In this document: positions 16,929-24,281 of the stretch, piece by piece
Numbering within the stretch: position 1 is the stretch's first letter
Layout: each line of letters opens with the position of its first letter
Origin: Desulfuromonas versatilis
GTDB taxonomy: Bacteria > Desulfobacterota > Desulfuromonadia > Desulfuromonadales > NIT-T3
Assembly (NCBI RefSeq): GCF_019704135.1
Contig: NZ_AP024355.1
Coordinates: 4,285,034 to 4,349,033 of the forward strand
Length of the DNA stretch: 64,000 nt
Reading direction: 5' to 3'
Made by a program: the position numbers and the translations under genes
The notes under the pieces: model-generated
What the model was told of the DNA's origin: nothing
Databases searched by the model: none
What the model saw: only the letters and a program-made list of their open reading frames with translations

Positions 16929-18418
16929 CGAAGCGGTTTCTCAACTGGGTATGGCTGGCAAGCGGCGTCCTGGGGACGGCCCTGACCCTGGCTGCATGCG
17001 GCGGCGGAGGCGGCGGCAGCGTCGCCGACGGCGGCATCGGCGGCTCGGGCATCGTCAGCGCGGGGTCGGTCACCGCCAAGGGGAGCGTCACCGTCAACGG
17101 TGTCCGTTACGCTACCGGCAACGCCCAGTTCCTGCGCGAGGGCGAACCCGCCCAGCTCCTCGATGATCAGGCCAGCGCGGTCGGCCTGGGCATGGTGGTG
17201 CGGGTCGACGGCAGCGTCGCGGCCGACGGCAGAAACGGCACCGCGGCCATCGTCACCTTCGAAGACATCGTTGAGGGACCGGTGTCAAGCGTAACCGGCA
17301 ACAACCAGGCCCTGGTCAAGGTCCTGGAGATCCTTGGGCAGATCGTGGTGGTGGAAAACGGGGCGACCAGCTTCGACGACAGCGTCCCCGGCTTCGGGTT
17401 CGACTCGCTTGTCAACGGATTGACCGGGATCATCGAGGTCAGCGGATTCACCAAGCCCGACGGGACGATACAGGCAACTTACCTGCGGCAAACGGCCGGG
17501 GATCTGAATGAGTTTCTTGCGGCCGGCAACGAACTCGAAGTCATGGGGGCCGTCGACGAACGCCCCTCCGCCACCACGTTGGTTATCAATGGCCTGCTGG
17601 TCGACTTCGCCACGGCGGAACTCGCCAACGTTCCGCCCGGCGGACCTGCCACCGGCCAGCAGGTTGAAGTCAAGGGGACCCGCCTCGAGGGCAACACCCT
17701 GTTTGCCGAGCGCCTCGAGGTGAAGACCCCTGGCCTGGGCGCGAACCAGCCCAAGGCCGCCATAGAGGGTTTCATCACCGGGCTTGACCGCACCGCGCGG
17801 ACCTTCAGGATCTCCGGCCAGATCGTCAGCTACGCCGGGGCGAGGCTGGAGGGGGGACTGTCAGCCGATCTGGCGGACGGCGTCAAGGTCGAGGCCGAAG
17901 GCCCGATCGTCGGCGCGGTGCTCCAGGCCCGGAAGGTTGAATTCGAGGAGAATATCCGCATTGAGGCCAATGCCGACCAGCTCGACCCGGTATCCGGCAT
18001 TCTTACCCTGCAGGGCCTCGGTGGGATATCCGTACAGCTTGACGACGAACTTACCGCCGGCGCCTTCGGGGCCATTCAGGGCGGCAACTACCTCAAGATC
18101 CGCGGTCGCCGGATCGCCCCCGCGACCCTGGTCGCGACCCGACTCGAGGTGGTGAGCAGCAGCCCGGACCCCGAGGTTACCCTGCAGGGACCGGTGGACA
18201 GCGCGGACGAGGCCGGTGGCACGGTGGTCCTGATCGGCTTCACCGTCGATACCGGCAGCATCGGCGACAACGGGTTCCGCCAGGAGGAAGTCAGCATCGG
18301 CCGCAGCACCTTCTTCAGCCTGCTGCGGCAGGAGCCCGAGAGCCTGGTCAAGGCCCGGGGCGACCTGAACGGCGCGACGACCGTCTGGGACGAAATCGAA
18401 ATCGAACTGCAGGACTAG
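16925..18418 (+). CDS. DUF5666 lipoprotein 1
   Basis: The 497-residue protein has a lipoprotein signal (LTLAAC, then six Gly). The mature part is built of repeated beta-rich DUF5666 units, each with a VxVNGVRY/LVIN-type strand pair and a G..VEVKG strand (e.g. GSVTVNGVRYATGNAQF; GQQVEVKGTRLEGNTLFAERLEV). It starts inside the stop of the DUF6502 gene (ATGA overlap), so it is translationally coupled. It is probably exported and anchored to the outer membrane; binding partner unknown. The next gene is a paralogue. Confidence 0.8.
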   Translation: MTKRFLNWVWLASGVLGTALTLAACGGGGGGSVADGGIGGSGIVSAGSVTAKGSVTVNGVRYATGNAQFLREGEPAQLLDDQASAVGLGMVVRVDGSVAADGRNGTAAIVTFEDIVEGPVSSVTGNNQALVKVLEILGQIVVVENGATSFDDSVPGFGFDSLVNGLTGIIEVSGFTKPDGTIQATYLRQTAGDLNEFLAAGNELEVMGAVDERPSATTLVINGLLVDFATAELANVPPGGPATGQQVEVKGTRLEGNTLFAERLEVKTPGLGANQPKAAIEGFITGLDRTARTFRISGQIVSYAGARLEGGLSADLADGVKVEAEGPIVGAVLQARKVEFEENIRIEANADQLDPVSGILTLQGLGGISVQLDDELTAGAFGAIQGGNYLKIRGRRIAPATLVATRLEVVSSSPDPEVTLQGPVDSADEAGGTVVLIGFTVDTGSIGDNGFRQEEVSIGRSTFFSLLRQEPESLVKARGDLNGATTVWDEIEIELQD

Positions 18419-18515
18419 TTGTACCCCCGTCCGGCGGCAGCCCGGAATCAGCCGGCTGCCCCCGGGCGGGGCAAGGCATCCGGAGTAAACGATCCGGAAA
18501 CAAAGGAGGAACATC

Positions 18516-19988
18516 ATGAACGCCATGGTAGCAAACATTCAAAGGCATTTGAGTCTGTTCGCCCTGGCAACCGCCCTGCTCTTCTCCGGCGGCCTGGTCG
18601 CCGGTTGCGGCGGCGGTGGCGGCGGTGGCGGCGGCGGTGGCCCGACCTCGACGACCGGGGTCTCCTCGGGCACCATCCAGGGGTTCGGCAGCGTCATCGT
18701 CAACGGCGTACGCTTCAACACCGACAACGCCACCTTCGTCATCGAGGGTGACGACAACCCCTCGCAGAGCGACCTTCGCGAAGGGATGATCGTGCTGATC
18801 GACGGCTCCTTCGACGACAACGGCACCACCGGCACCGCCACCCTGGTCACCCGCGGCGACGACCTGGAAGGCCCGGTAGCCAGCATCACCGAAACCACTC
18901 CCGGCCTGGTGAAGGTTCTGAGCATCCTCGGGCACAACGTGATCGTCGAGAACGGCGTGACCGTCTTCGACGACACCCCGCCGGTCACCTACGCCAACCT
19001 GGCGGTGGACCAGGTGCTCGAGATCAGCGGCCACATGGCAGCCAACGGCGACATCCAGGCCACCTTCATCGAGAAGAAGGCTGAAACCTCCGCCGCCTTC
19101 CTGGCCGACCCCCTGCAGGAGTTCGAGATCCTGGGTACCGTCTCCAATCTCGGCGCCAGCACCTTCAACATCAATAACCTGATCATCGACTTCTCCGGGG
19201 TCACCCCGCGCAACGGCTCTCTGGCCAACGGCGCCCTGGTCGAAGTGAAAGGCCGGAGCTTCGATGCCGGCACCAACACCCTCACCGCCACCGACGTCGA
19301 ACTCAAGGCGGGGCTGGGTGCCAACATCGCCAAGGTCGAGCTGGAAGGATTGATCGCCAACCTGAACACCGGCGCCCAGACCTTCACCATCAACGGCCAG
19401 TTGGTCAATTACAGCGCTGCGACCTTCCGCGGCGGCCTGGAAGCCGACCTGGCTAACGGCACCAAGGTCGAAGCCGAGGGCTCGGTGAACGCGGCGGGCA
19501 CTCTCAACGCGGTCAAGGTGACCTTCAAGGAGAGCGTGCGGATCGAGGGGAACGTGGCTGCGGTCAACGCGGCCAGCTTCACCATGGAAGGGTTGGGCGG
19601 CATTACCATCGAAGTCGACAGCGGTCTGACCCGCCTCGACAATCTCGCTGCGCTGGGCAACCTGGCCTCGGGCAACGAAATCAAGGTCCGCGCCCGTCAG
19701 GCCGCCGGTGGGCGCCTGGTCGCCACCCGCCTCGAGCTGATCAACACCCAGCCGGCCAACCGCACCTTCCTCCAGGGCCCGGTGGCCAACATCAACAACC
19801 CCAGCTTCACCATCCTCGGGGTGAGCGTGAACACCAGCACGGTCAACGAGTTCGAGATCGAGGATACGCTGACCAACCGCGCCGGGTTCTTCGCCGCGCT
19901 GAATGACGGCGACATCGTCAAGGCCCGCGCCGACCTGCCCGGGCTGGTCTGGGACCAGGTCGAGATCGAGCTGGAGGACAACAACTAG
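18516..19988 (+). CDS. DUF5666 lipoprotein 2
   Basis: The 490-residue paralogue of the preceding gene has the same architecture: lipobox LVAGC, a run of eleven Gly, then DUF5666 repeats (GFGSVIVNGVRFNTDNATFVI; GALVEVKGRSFDAGTNTLTATDVEL). Both proteins share a closing segment of the type V-K-A-R-x-D-L ... VWD(Q/E)(V/I)E(I/L)E. AAGGAGG lies upstream of the ATG at 18516, 97 bp after the previous stop. It is the last gene of the operon, before a strong terminator. More similar to its neighbour than expected by chance, so it arose by tandem duplication. Confidence 0.8.
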   Translation: MNAMVANIQRHLSLFALATALLFSGGLVAGCGGGGGGGGGGGPTSTTGVSSGTIQGFGSVIVNGVRFNTDNATFVIEGDDNPSQSDLREGMIVLIDGSFDDNGTTGTATLVTRGDDLEGPVASITETTPGLVKVLSILGHNVIVENGVTVFDDTPPVTYANLAVDQVLEISGHMAANGDIQATFIEKKAETSAAFLADPLQEFEILGTVSNLGASTFNINNLIIDFSGVTPRNGSLANGALVEVKGRSFDAGTNTLTATDVELKAGLGANIAKVELEGLIANLNTGAQTFTINGQLVNYSAATFRGGLEADLANGTKVEAEGSVNAAGTLNAVKVTFKESVRIEGNVAAVNAASFTMEGLGGITIEVDSGLTRLDNLAALGNLASGNEIKVRARQAAGGRLVATRLELINTQPANRTFLQGPVANINNPSFTILGVSVNTSTVNEFEIEDTLTNRAGFFAALNDGDIVKARADLPGLVWDQVEIELEDNN

Positions 19989-20011
19989 AGCATTCCAGCT
20001 GTCCGTAAAGC

Positions 20012-20042
20012 AAAGGGCGGCCCGGCAACGGGCCGCCCTTTC
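20012..20042. terminator. Bidirectional terminator between DUF5666 and MscS genes
   Basis: AAAGGGCGGCCCG, GCAA, CGGGCCGCCCTTT: a 13-bp perfect stem with A/T flanks on both sides. It serves the rightward DUF5666 operon and the leftward mechanosensitive channel gene (stop at 20080). Confidence 0.85.
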
Positions 20043-20079
20043 TCGTGGCGCCGGCATCCCTGCCTCGCGGGACAGCCGG

Positions 20080-21492
20080 TTACCGTGGGTTCTTCTCCTC
20101 CAGCAGGCTCGCCCCTTCCTCGGGCATCCGCGCCCGGCGGGCCTGCTCCCGCAGCGGCCCCTCCTCGTTGGCGAGATGCCCCTCCGCGGCGGTGGTGACC
20201 GCCCCGGTCTCCACCGCCGCTTCCTCCGGGCGCGGCTTTTTGGCGGGCGGTTCGGCCGCCTCCAGCATGCGCACCGGCACCCCGTCGGGGAAGACGATCT
20301 CCCGCGCCTCGTCGGGCATGGAGATGCCCCGCCCTTCGAAGGCCCGCTTGACCAGGCGGATCAGCGACGATTTGACCTTGGGCCCGTTGTAGGCCGAGCC
20401 GTCGTACCAGAAATAGACCCGCAGGTTGACCGTGGCCGCCCCCAGCCGGTCGACCAGCACCAGGGCTTCGGGGTCCTTGAGCACCGCGGGGTGCCCATTG
20501 AGCACCTCGAGGGCCACCGCCTGGGCGGCGGCGGAATCGTTCTCGTAGCCGATGCCGACCTCGAAGCTCTCGCGCCGGTTGGGGTTGGCGGTGAAGTTGC
20601 GGATGATGCTTTTGTAGATGGTGGCATTGGGGATCTGCACGTGGTTGCCGTCCGGGTCCATCAGCACCGTGCCGCGGGAGGTGACCCGCTGCACCACCCC
20701 CAGGTGGCCGGCCACCTCCACCAGGTCGCCGAGCTTGAAGGGGTTGCGCATGCTGATCAGGATGCTGGCCAGGAAGTTCTCGAGAATGTCGCGAAAGGCG
20801 ATGCCGGCGACCAGGCCGAACAGGCCGGTGCCGCCCAGCACCGTGGTCGCCAGCCGGGTCAGGCCGGCGACCTGCAGCACCAGGTAGACGCCGAGGATGA
20901 GGATGGGGATGCTCAAGGCCCGCGCGGTGACGTCGCGCAGCAGCGGCTTCATGCGCGACTCGAGGACCCGTCGTGCCCCGGCGGCGACCAGCTTGGCGAG
21001 GATACCGGTGATGATCAGGATCAGCAGGCCGATGCCGACGGCCGGCAGTTTCTGCACCGTGAGCCTCCCCAGCCGCTGCAGCTCGGCGGCGGCCGGCGTA
21101 AGGTCCCAGGGGGAGCGCTCGGCGACCCGGACCCGGTTGACCACCGCCACCACGTCCTCGGTCTTGCCGGCCAGGGCGCCGGCCCAGTCGCGGCGCTCGG
21201 CGCTGCGGGTCAGCCCGTCGAGGAAGACCACCCCCTCGCGGACCTCCACCTCGACCTGCTCGAACCACCCCGTCGACTCGAGGATGCCGGTCAGGCGCCT
21301 GTCGATGGCGCGGTCGCTGGAGACCTTCTCCACCCCCACCCGTTCGGGGGCCGTCGGACTCGGCTCGACCGAAAGCGGTTCGGGCTCCGGCCCGGCCTGC
21401 TGCTGGCCGCGAAGCGCCGGCGGCGCTGCCAGGGTCAGCAGCAGCGCCAGGGCCAACGCCGCCCCCATCCGGGGCAGGGGCCGGCGGCTCAC
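20080..21492 (-). CDS. MscS-family mechanosensitive channel with N-terminal BON-like domain
   Basis: The 470-residue protein has a signal peptide, then a BON-like segment (~45-125; DRAIDRRLTGILESTGWFEQ, EVREGVVFLDGLT), transmembrane helices (~140-260), and the MscS pore and beta domains (LFGLVAGIAFRDILENFLAS, MRNPFKLGDLVEV, VQIPNATIYKSIIRNF). The chosen start is the GTG at 21492. It overlaps the upstream TGA (GTGA) and gives an Arg-rich n-region; an ATG at 21468 is the alternative. The BON domain suggests periplasmic phospholipid contact. It is coupled to the coiled-coil gene. Confidence 0.88.
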   Translation of the reverse strand: MSRRPLPRMGAALALALLLTLAAPPALRGQQQAGPEPEPLSVEPSPTAPERVGVEKVSSDRAIDRRLTGILESTGWFEQVEVEVREGVVFLDGLTRSAERRDWAGALAGKTEDVVAVVNRVRVAERSPWDLTPAAAELQRLGRLTVQKLPAVGIGLLILIITGILAKLVAAGARRVLESRMKPLLRDVTARALSIPILILGVYLVLQVAGLTRLATTVLGGTGLFGLVAGIAFRDILENFLASILISMRNPFKLGDLVEVAGHLGVVQRVTSRGTVLMDPDGNHVQIPNATIYKSIIRNFTANPNRRESFEVGIGYENDSAAAQAVALEVLNGHPAVLKDPEALVLVDRLGAATVNLRVYFWYDGSAYNGPKVKSSLIRLVKRAFEGRGISMPDEAREIVFPDGVPVRMLEAAEPPAKKPRPEEAAVETGAVTTAAEGHLANEEGPLREQARRARMPEEGASLLEEKNPR

Positions 21493-21776
21493 CGGAACTT
21501 GTCCCGGGCGCGTTCCAGGGCCCCCTTCAGGTCCTCGGCGGCCTTCTCGAGCCCCGTCCGCAGGTCGCGCCAGGCATCGCCGCCGGCTTTTTTCAACTCC
21601 TCGAGGCGGGCGCTCATGGCGTCGCGCTTCTGGCGCAGCTCCTTGATCTGTTTCTGGTATTCGATCCCGGCCTCGGCCTTGGCCAGGTCGGCCTTGGCCT
21701 CGAGCAGCTCGAGCTGGGCCTTGAGTTCCCTGAGCCGGGCTTCGAATTTTTCGCGATAGGCCTGTTTTTCTTCCAT
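21489..21776 (-). CDS. Small coiled-coil protein
   Basis: The 95-residue charged helix (MEEKQAYREKFEARLRELKA ... KGALERARDKFR) has heptad leucines through most of its length. It resembles the sll1863-type stress-response coiled-coil proteins by composition only. The start at 21776 has AAGGAA upstream; the frame runs further up without homology. Its stop overlaps the start of the MscS gene by 4 bp, so the two are made together. Confidence 0.7.
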   Translation of the reverse strand: MEEKQAYREKFEARLRELKAQLELLEAKADLAKAEAGIEYQKQIKELRQKRDAMSARLEELKKAGGDAWRDLRTGLEKAAEDLKGALERARDKFR

Positions 21777-21943
21777 TTGGGGGAATTCCTTTCCGGTTAA
21801 AGATGCGGTGCGCCACAGGCGTCTTGTTAATTTTACTCGGCGGGTGCGCTTGCACAACCGGGGCAACAGGGAAGTTCTCTTATTAATTTGTATACTTGCA
21901 ACAGGAATACAGTTTGGCTCCGCGAATCGAAAGAAACCTGCCC

Positions 21944-23038
21944 ATGAACCTGCGCCTTCCCTTCCGCTTCATCGAGCCGACCTTTTACTCGGGACTGCTC
22001 GACGACCCCATCCTCTATCTCCGGGTGCGCCCCCTGGGCCGGGCCCTGCTGGTGGACTGCGGGCAGATCCACCACCTGGCCAAGCGGGTGCTCAAGTCGC
22101 TCGACGCGGTCTTCGTCAGCCACGGCCACATGGACCATTTCATGGGGATCGAGACCCTGACCCGCAACATGCACGTCGCCCCGCGCACGGTGGAGCTGTT
22201 CGGCCCGCCGGGGATCGCCGAAAAACTGGCGCACAAGCTTCAGGGCTATGACTGGAACCTGACGGAGGAATTCTGGGGGGTGTACCGGGTGCACGAGGTA
22301 GCCGAGGAGCGCCTGGTCACCTCGGTGCTGCGGGGGCCGGAGGGGTTTCCCCTGCGCCGGGAGGCGGTGCGGGAGCGAAGCGATCGGGTGGTGTACCGCA
22401 ACCGGTTCCTGAGGGTCGAGGCGGAGCTGTGCGACCACAAGATCCCGGTGATGATCCTGCGCATCACCGAACGCGACGCATTTCAGGTGGATCCGGAAAA
22501 ACTGGCGGCCCTGGACCTGGTGGCGGGGGGCTGGCTGCGGGAGCTGAACCGCAGGTTCTACCGGGAGGGACTGGCGAGCGGCCCGCTGCGGGTGAGCCGG
22601 CGGCGCGAGGGCCGGGTGGTCGAGGAGACGCTGGCCGACCCGGCGGCGCTCTACCGGCAGATCCGCGGCGAGCAGCCGGCGGCCAGCATCGGCTATGTGA
22701 CCGACGTCGGCTTCAGCGAGGAGAACCGGCGGAAGATCGTCTCGCTGCTGCGCGGGGTCACCCTGCTGATCGGCGAATGCGCCTATCTGGCCGAAGAAAT
22801 GGAGCGGGCCCGCCGCTCCTGCCACCTGTGCACCAGCGACGTCAACCGCCTGCTCGAGGAGCTGCGCCCGGGCTGGTTTCTGCCCATGCACCTGTCCAAG
22901 AACCACCGGGGCTGCAGCGAGCGGCTCTACGCCGAGCTGCAAATGCCGCCGGGGACCACCCTGCTGCGAATCCCCGAGCACATCCCGGCCCGCCCGCTGA
23001 TCCCCCGGGAGGTACCGCGGCCCGAGGCCAAACGCTAA
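21944..23038 (+). CDS. Metallo-beta-lactamase-fold hydrolase, ribonuclease Z-like
   Basis: The 364 residues carry the Zn-binding SHGHMDHF motif (~60), the partner Asp in YVTDVGFSEENR, and LPMHLSKNH near the C-terminus, the three hallmarks of RNase Z/ElaC-like enzymes. The middle section (~100-220) is longer than in canonical RNase Z and has no typical exosite, so a tRNA 3'-processing role is uncertain. No clear Shine-Dalgarno is seen before the ATG. It is a single gene, divergent from the coiled-coil/MscS pair. Confidence 0.75.
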   Translation: MNLRLPFRFIEPTFYSGLLDDPILYLRVRPLGRALLVDCGQIHHLAKRVLKSLDAVFVSHGHMDHFMGIETLTRNMHVAPRTVELFGPPGIAEKLAHKLQGYDWNLTEEFWGVYRVHEVAEERLVTSVLRGPEGFPLRREAVRERSDRVVYRNRFLRVEAELCDHKIPVMILRITERDAFQVDPEKLAALDLVAGGWLRELNRRFYREGLASGPLRVSRRREGRVVEETLADPAALYRQIRGEQPAASIGYVTDVGFSEENRRKIVSLLRGVTLLIGECAYLAEEMERARRSCHLCTSDVNRLLEELRPGWFLPMHLSKNHRGCSERLYAELQMPPGTTLLRIPEHIPARPLIPREVPRPEAKR

Positions 23039-23065
23039 ACCCGCAATTGTTTATAGCTTCAGGCA

Positions 23066-23173
23066 CCGCAAAGGGGCAAAGAGCGCAAAGGCATAGAAAA
23101 GCAGATGCCAACAGGAGAAGCATTAAAGGCCCCTTAGGTCCTTTGCGTCCTTTAAGTCCTTTACCCCCTGAGC
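23066..23173. repeat. Inverted repeat of GCAAAGRGC words
   Basis: The left arm is CACCGCAAAGGGGCAAAGAG plus CGCAAAGG; the right arm is TCCTTTGCGTCCTTTAAGTC plus CTTTACCCC. It is a ~108-bp imperfect inverted repeat of the same design as the CACGAAGG family, between two convergent genes. Confidence 0.65.
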
Positions 23174-23212
23174 AAGCCTCTCAAACTCTGCCCCGCACCA
23201 GCAACGATGGCC

Positions 23213-24190
23213 TCACTTCCTGGACTGCTCCACCCGGCGGCTCTCCTCCTCCATGTATTCGATCAGCGCCTCGACCTCCAGCTGGTTCAGGCTCAGGTTG
23301 GGCATCTGCAGGTTGTTGTACTTGGCCAGCAGGGCCATGGCCAGGGGGTCCTTTTCGGCGAGCATCTGGTCCGGTTCGGCCAGCCAGCGGGTCAGCCAGG
23401 CGCGGTCGCGGGTGCGGGTCACGCCGAGCAGGTCGGGGCCGATCTCGCCTTTTTCCGACTGCAAAATATCGCCGCCGCCGATGCTGTGGCAGGCGGCGCA
23501 GCGGGTGCGGAACAGGGTCTCGCCCCGCGAGAGGTTGCGCAGCTCGGGCGCCTGGGCGTAATCGCTGCGGGACTTGCTCGGCGTTTTCCAGTTGTGCAGC
23601 CAGCTGCCGACCTTGTCGGCCAGCACGTGGGAGTTTTCGAAGGGGGAGGTTTTCACCCAGATACCGGTGCGCTGGTTGCCGATCACCAGGCTGATGTTAT
23701 GGTCCCGGAAGTTGTCGATCTGCATCCCCTCGTAGTAGACGCCGAGTTTCTTGCGCAACAGGGTGATCTCCTCCTCGTTGCCGGTCAGAAACAGCCAGCC
23801 GGGGCCGGCATGGTAGGCCTCGGCGTATTTTTTCAGCACCTCGGGGGTGTCGTTTTTCGGGTCGATGCTGATCGAGTACATGAAGACGTCCTTGCCGACC
23901 CGGTCCCCCAGCAGCTTCTGCACCTGGCGCAGCCGGGCGGTCTCCAGCGGACAGGCCTCGCGGCAGCTGGTGTAGATGAAGTTGACCATCACCACCTTGT
24001 CCTTGATCAGGTCGTCGAAAAAGCGCAGCGACTTGCCCTCGTGGGAGACCAGCGGGATGTTGGGAAAGTAGTCGGCGCCCCAGGGCGAGTCGCCGGCCGC
24101 GGCCGAACCCGGGCCGCCCACCAGGCTCAGCACGGCGAACAGCAGCAGGGCGAGAAGGTCGAAAGGGCGCTTGGGGTGGTGTTCGTGCAT
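23213..24190 (-). CDS. SCO1/SenC copper protein fused to a c-type cytochrome domain
   Basis: The 325-residue protein begins with a signal peptide (~1-32). An SCO1 thioredoxin-fold domain (~40-195) follows, with the Cu-binding CREAC motif in VNFIYTSCREACPLETARL and the distal His region (NFRDHNISLVIG). A monoheme cytochrome c domain (~215-310) has CAACH and a likely Met ligand in NLQMPNLS. SCO proteins deliver copper or thiol redox equivalents to cuproenzymes. It lies directly downstream of the multicopper oxidase gene, separated by a hairpin, so it may mature or take electrons from that enzyme. Confidence 0.88.
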   Translation of the reverse strand: MHEHHPKRPFDLLALLLFAVLSLVGGPGSAAAGDSPWGADYFPNIPLVSHEGKSLRFFDDLIKDKVVMVNFIYTSCREACPLETARLRQVQKLLGDRVGKDVFMYSISIDPKNDTPEVLKKYAEAYHAGPGWLFLTGNEEEITLLRKKLGVYYEGMQIDNFRDHNISLVIGNQRTGIWVKTSPFENSHVLADKVGSWLHNWKTPSKSRSDYAQAPELRNLSRGETLFRTRCAACHSIGGGDILQSEKGEIGPDLLGVTRTRDRAWLTRWLAEPDQMLAEKDPLAMALLAKYNNLQMPNLSLNQLEVEALIEYMEEESRRVEQSRK

Positions 24191-24225
24191 GTCGTCAACT
24201 CCTTGGTGATGCTGAACAAAACAAG

Positions 24226-24254
24226 GTCCGAGGGGCCGGTCTGGCCCCTCGGAC
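24226..24254 (-). terminator. Intercistronic terminator/attenuator after the multicopper oxidase
   Basis: A perfect 12-bp stem (GTCCGAGGGGCC / GGCCCCTCGGAC) with a 5-nt loop. On the minus strand it is followed by CTTGTTTTG. It separates the oxidase stop (24282) from the SCO1-cytochrome start (24190). Confidence 0.65.
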
Positions 24255-24281
24255 GGTTTATCCGGGATTGTCGCTGGGCGC

